DNA from: Prostheceraeus crozeri
Lineage: Eukaryota > Platyhelminthes > Polycladida > Euryleptidae
Assembly (NCBI GenBank): GCA_907163375.1
Contig: CAJQUW010004615.1
Coordinates: 1 to 64,000, forward strand
DNA: 64,000 nucleotides
Reading direction: 5' to 3'
Part shown: one piece after another, positions 8,947 through 15,918 of the stretch
Position numbering within the stretch: the first letter of the stretch is position 1
Layout of the letters: each line of letters starts with the position of its first letter
The notes under the pieces: generated by a model
Seen by the model: the letters and a program-made list of their open reading frames with translations, nothing else
Databases searched by the model: none
Told to the model about the DNA's origin: nothing
Position numbers and translations under genes: made by a program

Positions 8947-9597
8947 ATGAGTTGGAAATTAGATTCCCTACAACGTATTGAAACGGATCATGATCGAAAC
9001 GTCTATTTCAAAGATTCAACTGGAAATGTGAGAAGAGAGTTTGCTTTATCTTATCGTCATTTTCAATCTCTACATCATATCATGAAGGACTTGAAATACT
9101 TCTATATGAAAAGACATTCACGTATTGGAAATCGCATCTGGCTGCGCGTCAACAATCGGCGAATTCAACTCTATCATTCCCAACTTCATACTAACTTCAC
9201 ATTTCATCAAGGTAGTTGGGAAAAGTATAAAAGGAAGGTACATCGCTCAATTTACTCATTCTTTCATCATGAAGCGCCATCGCTACACCATCGTCAACAT
9301 TCTCCGTCGCTTCAGACTCTACACCAAAATCGATCTCACAACATTACGCCAACAGCTTCCAAACAGCAAGTATTACCCGGGCCGTCCTCAAATGTTAGTG
9401 GTGAAGATGAACAATTCACGGAATCTTCAACTCTTCCCAAATGGGACTGTACAGATTCTCGGCGCCCTTTCTCATTCATCGGCGCAGTCAATGCGCTTAG
9501 AGCTACAAAGACTACTACGTCGGATATGGAAGAGGGAGAGGTGTGTGATGTCGAATCTGACTGTGGACAATATGGTGATCTCTACTCAATTGAGTGA
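8947..9597 (+). CDS. PC4-like DNA-binding protein 2 with C-terminal tail (216 aa)
   Basis: Residues 1 to about 110 are paralogous to the preceding gene (LDSLQRIETD, FKDSTGNV, FALSYRHFQSL, WEKYKRKVHRSI). The remaining roughly 106 residues are low in hydrophobic residues, rich in Ser, Thr, His and Gln, and end in an acidic segment (MEEGEVCDVESD). That tail lies almost entirely over the TBP-like gene in another frame (9269-9597). It is therefore either a dual-coding stretch or an accidental open extension of a protein whose functional part ends near residue 110. Function by analogy: single-strand DNA binding or transcription co-factor. Confidence 0.58.
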   Translation: MSWKLDSLQRIETDHDRNVYFKDSTGNVRREFALSYRHFQSLHHIMKDLKYFYMKRHSRIGNRIWLRVNNRRIQLYHSQLHTNFTFHQGSWEKYKRKVHRSIYSFFHHEAPSLHHRQHSPSLQTLHQNRSHNITPTASKQQVLPGPSSNVSGEDEQFTESSTLPKWDCTDSRRPFSFIGAVNALRATKTTTSDMEEGEVCDVESDCGQYGDLYSIE

Positions 9598-9814
9598 CAG
9601 TCTATCATTTTTGAAGATTCGTACCAGCAGTTACAGTTTGTGTTATGAACCCGAACTTTTTCCTGCAGCTCTCATTAGTTGTTGGTTGCCTGTGCATGTG
9701 GCAATCTTTCATAATAGTAAAGTGATCATTACTGGACTAAAATCTCATGAACAAGCAAATATGATCCTAGACTATCTCATTGAGTATGTACGTACCCAGC
9801 GGATTGTAAAATAA
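9269..9814 (+). CDS. TATA-binding-protein homologue (181 aa)
   Basis: This is a two-repeat TBP core without an N-terminal extension. Repeat 1 (residues about 5-88) shows TIVNIL, LTTLR, YYPGR and LFPNGTVQILGA. Repeat 2 (about 93-175) shows VDNMVIS, SLCYEPELFP, IFHNSKVIITG and LKSHEQ. The YEPELFP and GKVVLTGAKS-type blocks are hallmarks of eukaryotic TBP. Of the four DNA-intercalating phenylalanines of TBP, three are kept (F56, F131, F147) and the first is P40. Its length matches the conserved TBP core of about 180 residues. The ATG at 9269 is chosen because repeat 1 begins right after it; the frame is open further upstream to 9125. AATAAA (9810-9815) overlaps the stop codon. It probably directs transcription of the element's own genes; capture from a host is possible. 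Confidence 0.85.
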   Translation: MKRHRYTIVNILRRFRLYTKIDLTTLRQQLPNSKYYPGRPQMLVVKMNNSRNLQLFPNGTVQILGALSHSSAQSMRLELQRLLRRIWKRERCVMSNLTVDNMVISTQLSDSLSFLKIRTSSYSLCYEPELFPAALISCWLPVHVAIFHNSKVIITGLKSHEQANMILDYLIEYVRTQRIVK

Positions 9815-9841
9815 AAAACAATTTTTTCCAACATGATGTTT

Positions 9842-10303
9842 TTATTTCAAATCATGATAGAACTTACAAATCATTTTTTCATTAGAGGATGGATTACATG
9901 AAAAGTTTTGAATAATAGATGCAAATCGAGATACATGTAAACGTTTTAAGATGAAGTACAGTACAAAAGCACCACACGTTGATGAAAGTGGATGTTGTAG
10001 TATGCGTTCATTTCGCTGATATTGACGCGTATGTTTTCTCAACCACTGCTGTGTTGGTATATTTGGAGGTTGAGCAAGAGAGTCAAATAGTTCACCACGT
10101 CGGTCTTCTCCAATAAAGATCGCTTTCCAATGCTCACCGCCTAAATTCTGTGAATGAGTGTTTAGCACAATAAAGATGGGATAGTGATTTACTGCAGGTG
10201 GTAAGGTATCGAGTGAATAGACATTATCGAAAGCTTTCAACGTCGCTTCGTCTGCATTACGCTGCACTTTAGTCTTAATATCGTCAGCAGTCAACCAACT
10301 CAT
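9842..10303 (-). CDS. Adenain/Ulp1-like cysteine protease (153 aa)
   Basis: This is the maturation protease of the virion. The catalytic set is visible: His58 in GEHWKAIF, Asp74 in ELFDS, Gln103 in LQHP and Cys110 in TCGAF, with the Gln to Cys spacing of adenovirus adenain. Its length is typical of the Polinton protease family. It likely cuts structural precursors at GG-type sites, which appear in the basic proteins at 11583-12038 (RQRGGS) and 14687-15043 (QKGGF). Its ATG overlaps the stop of the capsid gene as TAATG, which suggests coupled reinitiation. The stop codon overlaps a minus-strand AATAAA (9841-9846). Confidence 0.85.
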   Translation of the reverse strand: MSWLTADDIKTKVQRNADEATLKAFDNVYSLDTLPPAVNHYPIFIVLNTHSQNLGGEHWKAIFIGEDRRGELFDSLAQPPNIPTQQWLRKHTRQYQRNERILQHPLSSTCGAFVLYFILKRLHVSRFASIIQNFSCNPSSNEKMICKFYHDLK

Positions 10304-11580
10304 TAACGATTATACTGAAGAATCACGTCACGATACTTTGTAATTTCAATATTTGAATCGAAGACTGCATAAATTAATACATTGATCGTCTCAGGTAGTG
10401 TTCTTTTGAACGTCAAATCCAAACGAATATTATGAGGCACGTTCGCTTGACGATAGGGTGCACTAATATCGCTGTCAGCAGTTAAATCAAATGCATAAAT
10501 AGTATATCCACTCTTAAACTCTTTCATAGTAAGTCCGTTGGTGTCATCCGTATTGTAAAAGCCAAAGACATCCATAAAATCAACATAACTGCGCATAAAT
10601 TGATCTGAAGCAAAATCTGGTTTGTAGGGTGGACCAGGATGACTCACACCATTTACACGTAAAGCAATTTCACTTAACTGATTGTGTTTAAAATTGAAAG
10701 GATTCTTCTTTATATTACCATTAAATGCATCATTTTCAACCATTGCCACCATGAGGAGCTTCGGTGCTTCCGATGGAAAGAGGCCATCTTTCATGAAACT
10801 CTTTTGATCTTTCGGAATTGTAAAGGTGAGAAGCTTTGTATGCTGAATGGGGTAAATGGCATTTTGGCGGTTAAGGCCTTCAGCATGCCCTCTAATGACA
10901 CTTGGATTCGGTACTACTCGACGAATGTAAAGTGCAATATCTTCCACATGAATTCTAAAATTGTCAACTTTAGCAAATGCATTCAGCGCAAATTCAGGCT
11001 TATTCAATGTCAGCTTGAGTCGCATGCTGGTATTACACAGTAAAAACTTTGACTGTCTAAAGAAGTCTAAATTCAGCGGACCATATAGCTGACATACTCT
11101 ACTATCTTTAATCATAGCAGATCGCTTTACAAAGCCACTGTTTGTTTCAACATCAAATTTTCCTGCTTCATCTCTGTACCATCCCATGGCTTCCATATGA
11201 CTTTTTTGTGCTGCTGGATGAAACTGTGATACATGATTGAAATATGATTTATAGGGATAATCGCTTTGACCACCTTCCACTTGCTGCTCTCCAATCGTTA
11301 GAGAAACATCACGAAGTAATGTAGTCAATGGTAAATTGTTCAGTCCAACTTTATGTGCATCGTCAATAGCAGTTCCATCTGCTTGCTGAATTCTAAACCT
11401 CAAATCAAGCATCGCATAACTCAAATCTATGTAGTCATCACTACCACCAGGAATAACAAATTCAATGGGGCCAGCATTCTCAGCTGTTCGAGGATGATAA
11501 TCTACAATACTTGAACTAAGAATATCTGTCTGTATGGCTTGTTGATCGAACAAACAAAAACCGGAAGTTTTACACTCCAT
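10303..11580 (-). CDS. F54H12.2-like major capsid protein candidate (425 aa)
   Basis: The N-terminal blocks IEFVIPGGSDDYIDL, PLTTLLRDVSLTIG, YPYKSYFNHV and SHMEAMGWYRDE are characteristic of the family named after C. elegans F54H12.2, present in Maverick-like elements of many invertebrates. I take it as the double-jelly-roll-type major capsid protein by size, position next to the protease and beta-rich pattern; this is inference. The C-terminal half has YAFDLTAD, IRLDLTFKRTLPETINVLIYAVFD and ends TKYRDV. The frame is intact. It starts 2 nt after the stop of the upstream basic protein and ends in TAATG shared with the protease, so the three genes form one tight unit. Confidence 0.78.
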   Translation of the reverse strand: MECKTSGFCLFDQQAIQTDILSSSIVDYHPRTAENAGPIEFVIPGGSDDYIDLSYAMLDLRFRIQQADGTAIDDAHKVGLNNLPLTTLLRDVSLTIGEQQVEGGQSDYPYKSYFNHVSQFHPAAQKSHMEAMGWYRDEAGKFDVETNSGFVKRSAMIKDSRVCQLYGPLNLDFFRQSKFLLCNTSMRLKLTLNKPEFALNAFAKVDNFRIHVEDIALYIRRVVPNPSVIRGHAEGLNRQNAIYPIQHTKLLTFTIPKDQKSFMKDGLFPSEAPKLLMVAMVENDAFNGNIKKNPFNFKHNQLSEIALRVNGVSHPGPPYKPDFASDQFMRSYVDFMDVFGFYNTDDTNGLTMKEFKSGYTIYAFDLTADSDISAPYRQANVPHNIRLDLTFKRTLPETINVLIYAVFDSNIEITKYRDVILQYNR

Positions 11581-11582
11581 GA

Positions 11583-12038
11583 TTAGAAGTTATAGCAGCG
11601 TCGTCGTTTAGCGCCTGATGAATGATTAGAGCCTCTGCGACGTTTGCGTGAATGCCTTTTGACTGAAGATCGCACCTTACCAGCTCCGCGATGTTTCCTC
11701 CTTCCTTTATTCATTCGTTTAGGTGATTTCTTTCCTTGAGTAACACCAGCAATGGTCTGCTTCAATGTTTTTAAACCGCGTTCCTTCCCACGATTCAACA
11801 AACTGCTCTTGAAACTTCTACCTCTGGAAAGATCACTAGCAACATCACCAGCAAAGCCAACGGCATTACTTAAAACATTTCGTTTTAAAGATCTACCGAC
11901 ATTGGATATGAGAGGTGCTACAACAGATTTCAGTGCACCAAGTATGCTACCTCCACGTTGGCGGCGAGCACCGATGTAAATTTGTCCTCCGCCACTTACA
12001 TAGGAGGGTCGTGAATAAAATGAGGCAGTTGGATTCAT
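11583..12038 (-). CDS. Small basic structural protein with GG site (151 aa)
   Basis: It begins MNPTASFYSRPSY, then GGGQIYIGARRQRGGSILGALKSVVAPLI, an amphipathic-looking segment, and ends in a very basic tail (KRMNKGRRKHRG, SRKRRRG). The RQRGG stretch followed by a hydrophobic region is typical of a conserved virion protein in F54H12.2-type elements, resembling in design adenovirus pVI/pX (membrane-active or DNA-condensing precursors). The RGGS site may be cut by the protease at 9842-10303. It is the first gene of the core-capsid-protease unit, with the ATGCAAA motif 32 nt upstream. Confidence 0.7.
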   Translation of the reverse strand: MNPTASFYSRPSYVSGGGQIYIGARRQRGGSILGALKSVVAPLISNVGRSLKRNVLSNAVGFAGDVASDLSRGRSFKSSLLNRGKERGLKTLKQTIAGVTQGKKSPKRMNKGRRKHRGAGKVRSSVKRHSRKRRRGSNHSSGAKRRRCYNF

Positions 12039-12069
12039 AGCTCAAACCCTAAACATTGTTAGTTACAAC

Positions 12070-12076
12070 TTTGCAT
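12070..12076 (-). promoter_or_regulatory. ATGCAAA late-gene motif (core-capsid-protease unit)
   Basis: ATGCAAA on the minus strand, 32 nt before the ATG at 12038. It lies in the 41-bp gap after the integrase gene and is the only such motif upstream of the three-gene unit 12038 to 9842. Confidence 0.5.
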
Positions 12077-12079
12077 GAA

Positions 12080-13168
12080 TCACTGTCGATCACTTAGATG
12101 AAAGATGTCGGCACGACGCATCCAAGAGTTCATACTTGAAGGATAACCAGCCCATTTAACAAGACACCATTCTTCACCTTGCCGTTTTTTACATCGAATG
12201 ATTTTCTCTACCAAATATGTTTCACTTTCAGTGACTACCTCAATCTCATCGCGGTAAAAGCTACCCTCAATTTCTTCATTATCGTAATCTTTCAACTTGT
12301 AGGTGGTCGGAGAGTCTTTTTGATTAATCCTTGATACTGTAAATACCTCCTCTGTCCAATTCGGAAGGTACCCTTTAGCAAAAACACTTTTCACTTTTGA
12401 GATACGAACTTTATCGCCAATTTTCACATCACTTTTCACATGAGTGCGTTTACGTTGGAATGATTCGCGCACTTTATCTACATTGTCAGCATTTACATCT
12501 ACTGGTCTGAGTCCAATAGAACGATGGATAGAGTGATTGTAGGCATGGAGTGTATCTTGTAGAACCTTTGTCCAATTTTGTGTCAAGTTGGCAGTAAAAT
12601 GTCGCCACAAGCGATTTTTTAATGTGCGATTAAAACGTTCAACGAGTGCAGCTTTATAAGCGCTCTTTACACTAAACAACTCAATGTCATGCCTCTCAAA
12701 TAATCTTGTCACATGCTGATTTTCAAACTCTTTTCCTTGATCACTCTGAATTCTTTTTGGAATGCGACCTTCTCGAAAAATTGTTTGGAATGCTTTTGCT
12801 ACTCCTTTCCCTTCTTTAGTTTTTAAAGGTTGAGCCCACGCATAACGCGAGAAAATATCAATGACGGTTAAAATAAAATTATTGCCCGAGTTATGTTTTG
12901 AAATGGAGGCAACATCGCACAAATCTGCTTGCCACTGTTCATCGATGTCATGAACAATATAATGGCGGGTGCGGTACTTCTTTTTCGCTTGTTTGTGGAG
13001 TGTATAGGTAGCCTGACCCTTTAACCATCGTTTCACTTGTGATTGTGGAAGACCACTCGCTTTTGATAATTTCTTGATAGATGCAAATCCTGCCGGATGT
13101 TTTACATCATAATAGATTGACTTCAAACGTTCAGTCGATGACGGCTGACTCTTTTTCCTCCTTCTCAT
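12080..13168 (-). CDS. Retroviral-type integrase with chromodomain (F54H12.3-like, 362 aa)
   Basis: It catalyses insertion of the element. Counting from the ATG at 13168: N-terminal LKSIYYDVKHPAGF and a helix-turn-helix-like stretch, then an RVE core with Asp82 (QADLCD), Asp143 (IQSDQGKEF) and Glu177 (ALVERFNRTLK), then a C-terminal chromodomain (VEKIIRCKKRQGEEW, LVKWAGYP, SSMNSWMRR). This is the architecture of Maverick integrases such as C. elegans F54H12.3. The frame is open further upstream to 13300, but family homology starts just after 13168, and the upstream part overlaps a small Cys-rich ORF. The triad appears intact. Confidence 0.88.
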   Translation of the reverse strand: MRRRKKSQPSSTERLKSIYYDVKHPAGFASIKKLSKASGLPQSQVKRWLKGQATYTLHKQAKKKYRTRHYIVHDIDEQWQADLCDVASISKHNSGNNFILTVIDIFSRYAWAQPLKTKEGKGVAKAFQTIFREGRIPKRIQSDQGKEFENQHVTRLFERHDIELFSVKSAYKAALVERFNRTLKNRLWRHFTANLTQNWTKVLQDTLHAYNHSIHRSIGLRPVDVNADNVDKVRESFQRKRTHVKSDVKIGDKVRISKVKSVFAKGYLPNWTEEVFTVSRINQKDSPTTYKLKDYDNEEIEGSFYRDEIEVVTESETYLVEKIIRCKKRQGEEWCLVKWAGYPSSMNSWMRRADIFHLSDRQ

Positions 13169-13346
13169 CTTTTTTCTTTCTTGCCTTTCTACATTTACAA
13201 CAACTGCAGCATTTAGCTTTAGCGGTTTTGCGATCGTGTTCACATTGCTTAGGGGTTTCATTATGAGAGCTGGCGCAGCAAGTGCAAGTGACAACGACAT
13301 TCACCTCTGGCGGCTCATTACATGGCAAGCAACACATCTGCTTCAT
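13131..13346 (-). CDS. Small cysteine-rich ORF (71 aa)
   Basis: Function not recognised. It contains about a dozen cysteines in pairs (CCLPC, CTCCASS, CCSCCKC), a basic KARKKK segment and an acidic end. Its ATG overlaps the stop of the upstream gene as ATGA, the same coupling used elsewhere in the element, which argues that it is real. It overlaps the possible N-terminal extension of the integrase frame by 38 nt counting from the ATG at 13168. It could be a zinc-binding accessory protein; alternatively it may be a fortuitous frame. Confidence 0.4.
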   Translation of the reverse strand: MKQMCCLPCNEPPEVNVVVTCTCCASSHNETPKQCEHDRKTAKAKCCSCCKCRKARKKKDEKEEKESAVID

Positions 13347-14041
13347 ATTAATAGTCTGAGAAACATGTATTTCCTAGGAGGAGCTGTTTTACGTTTTCCT
13401 TTTACCAGTTTTAGTGGCGATGTAGATCTACGTCGAGTTCTTCCTCTTGTTTGCTTAGTGAGTGTGGGAGGGGATGTAGCAGGTGACGTCTTAAACCAAT
13501 TTGTTGGCATTTTCATCGCCTGAAGCATTGGAGTAGTAGCCACTGTTGAATCAAGTTCTTTCAATGTCTCATTATTTAAAGCAAATTTTGGCACATTATG
13601 CTTTTTCAATAGTTTAAGAAAGTATGACCAACCAGGTGGAACATAGCCCTGACGGCGCTTTCTACGTGTCGCATACTGAATCAAGTCTTCATAACGTGAA
13701 GCATCAATCACTTTATTTTCATCTGTAATGATTTCTCCTCTATCATTTACATTGAGATGGGGTTCAATACTGTTGAAAAGAGATATGGCATGTGCGCGAG
13801 ATGCTAAAGGTGTAGCAGTCGATACAGAGTCACGCATCTTATTCTTCAAGTTTTTCAATTGCTCAACAGTTTCCGATTGTAATAATACAGCACGATGTGG
13901 ATCTTTGATGTGAACATTTTGCTGATAATCTATTTCTTTCCTATACATTTGATTTGCAAGAGGTTGCTTTACTTGCTGCATGGCAGTCAATTGTACATAT
14001 TCATCCTGAGGAATAACAATCATGCGAGAATAAGAACTCAT
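13343..14041 (-). CDS. Conserved element protein with basic C-terminus (232 aa)
   Basis: The N-terminus MIVIPQDEYVQL resembles a conserved opening (R-M-I-x-V-P-x-x-x-Y) of a protein found next to the ATPase in F54H12.2-type elements. A middle helical region (VEQLKNLKNKM) and a YVPPGWSYFLKLL segment follow. The C-terminal 40 residues are strongly basic (RGRTRRRS, KGKRKTAPPRK). It is likely a virion or DNA-associated protein, but the role is unknown. Its start overlaps the ATPase stop (ATGA), and its stop overlaps the start of the Cys-rich ORF in the same way. Confidence 0.65.
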   Translation of the reverse strand: MSSYSRMIVIPQDEYVQLTAMQQVKQPLANQMYRKEIDYQQNVHIKDPHRAVLLQSETVEQLKNLKNKMRDSVSTATPLASRAHAISLFNSIEPHLNVNDRGEIITDENKVIDASRYEDLIQYATRRKRRQGYVPPGWSYFLKLLKKHNVPKFALNNETLKELDSTVATTPMLQAMKMPTNWFKTSPATSPPTLTKQTRGRTRRRSTSPLKLVKGKRKTAPPRKYMFLRLLI

Positions 14042-14655
14042 AGTTTGTAGATAATCATGGGAGTTTTCAAAATATCACTTCGAAATCTAAATTCTTCCGG
14101 ACACTCTTGCGTAAAGTCAATGAATAAGTAACCGTATGGTTTTTCAGTAGCTGCTTGAAAAATTTCAATTAAGGCTTTTGATCCTCTGGGTGCAACTTGT
14201 CGCGCTAAAATTTCAAATTGACTTTTATCTCGCGGATTCTTGAAAATAGCATAATAGTGTGTATTCAGGTTTCGTGTACGAGCTTCTTTTCCATCAGGAA
14301 ACAAATTTTGTGTAATATAGATGATAAAACACCTTTTATGGTGTGCTGCGCGAGTGAACATATCTGTAACATCTTTTGAATTCTTACTTTCTTTTAATAA
14401 ATCATCCAATACAACAACATCATTAGACTGAAGTTTATCCACTGGAATAATTCCTTCATGTCGAATAAAGTTGCGACTTTGCAATTCCTGAAACAGCGAC
14501 GGTTGATAAATACCATAACACCAAATCACTCGATTGATAGGTTCCTTAAACAACTCCCTTCTTTTATCCAATAAATTCAGCGTGAAAACAGTTTTACCTG
14601 CATGAGATGGACCTGATACAGTCAGAACTTTATCACATTGAAGTCTGAAATCCAT
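14038..14655 (-). CDS. A32/FtsK-HerA-like genome-packaging ATPase (205 aa)
   Basis: Walker A GPSHAGKT at residues 15-22 and Walker B VVVLDDLL at about 80-87, followed by an IIYITQNLF sensor-like block (about 112-120). The small size and motif spacing fit the packaging ATPases of Polintons and related viruses, which pump DNA into preformed capsids. The ATG at 14655 is chosen. The frame is open to 14703, but that start would be a TTG, and 14655 places the ATGCAAA motif 23 nt upstream. The stop overlaps the next ATG as ATGA. Confidence 0.85.
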   Translation of the reverse strand: MDFRLQCDKVLTVSGPSHAGKTVFTLNLLDKRRELFKEPINRVIWCYGIYQPSLFQELQSRNFIRHEGIIPVDKLQSNDVVVLDDLLKESKNSKDVTDMFTRAAHHKRCFIIYITQNLFPDGKEARTRNLNTHYYAIFKNPRDKSQFEILARQVAPRGSKALIEIFQAATEKPYGYLFIDFTQECPEEFRFRSDILKTPMIIYKL

Positions 14656-14677
14656 TTTATTACTTTGAGACTCAACA

Positions 14678-14684
14678 TTTGCAT
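14678..14684 (-). promoter_or_regulatory. ATGCAAA late-gene motif (ATPase unit)
   Basis: TATGCAAATGT on the minus strand, 23 nt before the ATPase ATG. An identical TATGCAAATGT stands before the gene at 15043. It overlaps the region just after the stop of that upstream gene (14687-14689). Confidence 0.5.
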
Positions 14685-14686
14685 AA

Positions 14687-15043
14687 TTAACGCTTAGAGC
14701 CAAAGATATTTCCCAATAGGTTGCCCACGGCAGGAGCTATCATTGGAAGTATTGCTGAAAGGAAACCGCCCTTTTGTGTTAGAGTTTTCCTCTTTCTTTG
14801 AAGGGCGACTTTAGGATTGGAGATGAAACGCAATTTCGTAGCATATCGCTTAAGTAACTTTCGTTGTTTTGGTGCTAATTTCTTCGTCCTCAACTTCCTC
14901 ACATGAGAAATAATTTCACAAATGAATTTATCGTTAGCATGTCGTATAGCATTGTATCGCTGATTTGCTTTCATTCGTCGGAGAGCTTGAATGGCTGAAG
15001 AAAACTTTTGACTTTTACGTTTCGTCATTTTACGTTTCGCCAT
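14687..15043 (-). CDS. Small basic structural protein with QKGGF site (118 aa)
   Basis: A highly basic N-terminal two thirds (MAKRKMTKRK, APKQRKLLKRYATKLRF, VALQRKRKTL) is followed by QKGGFLSAILPMIAPAVGNLLG, a hydrophobic glycine-rich tail. I recognise this design (helical basic part, K-x-K-R, then QKGGFL and a membrane-active-looking end) as a conserved family in F54H12.2-type elements. The GGF site could be a target of the adenain-like protease, releasing a hydrophobic peptide. Role in the virion is inferred. The ATGCAAA motif lies 40 nt upstream. Confidence 0.7.
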   Translation of the reverse strand: MAKRKMTKRKSQKFSSAIQALRRMKANQRYNAIRHANDKFICEIISHVRKLRTKKLAPKQRKLLKRYATKLRFISNPKVALQRKRKTLTQKGGFLSAILPMIAPAVGNLLGNIFGSKR

Positions 15044-15082
15044 TTTCCGTGTTAGTCTTTGCTAAAACCTATCTTTACCACA

Positions 15083-15089
15083 TTTGCAT
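15083..15089 (-). promoter_or_regulatory. ATGCAAA late-gene motif (QKGGF protein)
   Basis: TATGCAAATGT on the minus strand, 40 nt before the ATG at 15043, just past the end of the RING-like gene (15095-15418). Confidence 0.5.
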
Positions 15090-15094
15090 AGGTA

Positions 15095-15418
15095 CTAACT
15101 ATTGCGACATAAGTGACACTCGAAATGAGCAATGTCACAGTGGTTACATTGGCAAAGTTGAATGCAATTACGTATGAAACAGCGTTGACAAAAAGCATGC
15201 TTACATCTCTTGAAGATGCGCTTTTCATTTCCATCCTTTCGCTTACATACATCACAACACATAGTTTCACCGTTACTGATGTCTATAGCAAGTCTTTTTG
15301 AAGATATGAATTTGCTAGCCTTTTCTAAATAATAGACGCATGTACAGAAGGAATATACTTCGAGAGTGAGCAGACATAGCTCGAAAACCAGTTGTGCTAC
15401 AATCAAGTACCACTGCAT
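15095..15418 (-). CDS. Membrane-anchored RING-like zinc protein (107 aa)
   Basis: An N-terminal hydrophobic segment (about residues 4-30, LIVAQLVFELCLL) precedes a cysteine/histidine array: CCDVC, CKHAFCQRC, CQCNHC, CHLC. The spacing C-x2-C ... C-x-H-x2-C-x2-C ... C-x2-C resembles RING fingers, typical of E3 ubiquitin ligases, which many large DNA viruses carry. The ATG at 15418 is taken instead of the upstream TTG. No ATGCAAA motif is seen upstream. Confidence 0.55.
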   Translation of the reverse strand: MQWYLIVAQLVFELCLLTLEVYSFCTCVYYLEKASKFISSKRLAIDISNGETMCCDVCKRKDGNEKRIFKRCKHAFCQRCFIRNCIQLCQCNHCDIAHFECHLCRNS

Positions 15419-15420
15419 TT

Positions 15421-15831
15421 TCAATTTTTCTTTATGGAAAGTTGAATGTGAATATCTGAAATCGCTTCAATCACTAGACTGCTACCATGATGGTTAAATG
15501 CGTTAAGACGTTCAGCAATTTTTATCATATGTCTTTTAAAAAATTCTTCGGGGTGATCTACCACTTCCATTGAATAAGAAGCAAAATGGAAAGAGCGACT
15601 TTCCACCTCTTCCTTTCCAAAATGACTAAACTTAATTTTCGCAACTAATCGCGCCATGACAATGCTATCAGAGAATGTATTCATTAACTCTAGAAATAGA
15701 GTGCTAGCATCATCTACCACTGCTTCGATGTCGGTCTCATCTTTATGAAAATTTATCACATAATCTTGAACAGCTCCTTTTAAACTTTGCCTATGAAAAC
15801 GTAATGTTCCGCAGTCGTTTGAGAAAGACAT
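15421..15831 (-). CDS. Stand-alone homologue of the polymerase N-terminal spacer domain (136 aa)
   Basis: The overall pattern (DYVINFHKDETDIEAVVDDA, a strand ARLVAKIKFSHF, SRSFHFASYSMEV, then GSSLVIEAISDIHIQLSI) parallels a region after the zinc fingers in the element's DNA polymerase (about 1800-2160), which has FEEWFHQNSSLIEALF, ALIYLKIKYVKI and DSGLVFDGIETAMIKISLL. It looks like a duplicated, free-standing copy of that domain, perhaps a polymerase partner. Similarity was judged by eye. An imperfect late motif (ATGCAAT) is 25 nt upstream. Confidence 0.5.
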   Translation of the reverse strand: MSFSNDCGTLRFHRQSLKGAVQDYVINFHKDETDIEAVVDDASTLFLELMNTFSDSIVMARLVAKIKFSHFGKEEVESRSFHFASYSMEVVDHPEEFFKRHMIKIAERLNAFNHHGSSLVIEAISDIHIQLSIKKN

Positions 15832-15918
15832 GATCGCCCTTTAACTAACCCATCCATTGCATGAAAACAACAACTCTTCTCATAGTAACATTTATTGAAT
15901 AACGGTAACAAGCATGCA

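Noticed and set aside
9125-9268. Upstream extension of the TBP-like frame
   Set aside because: The 48 residues lie over the conserved PC4-like domain of the overlapping gene and have no TBP homology, so the ATG at 9269 is preferred.
13169-13300. N-terminal extension of the integrase frame
   Set aside because: The 44 residues are low in complexity, lack family similarity and overlap the Cys-rich ORF.
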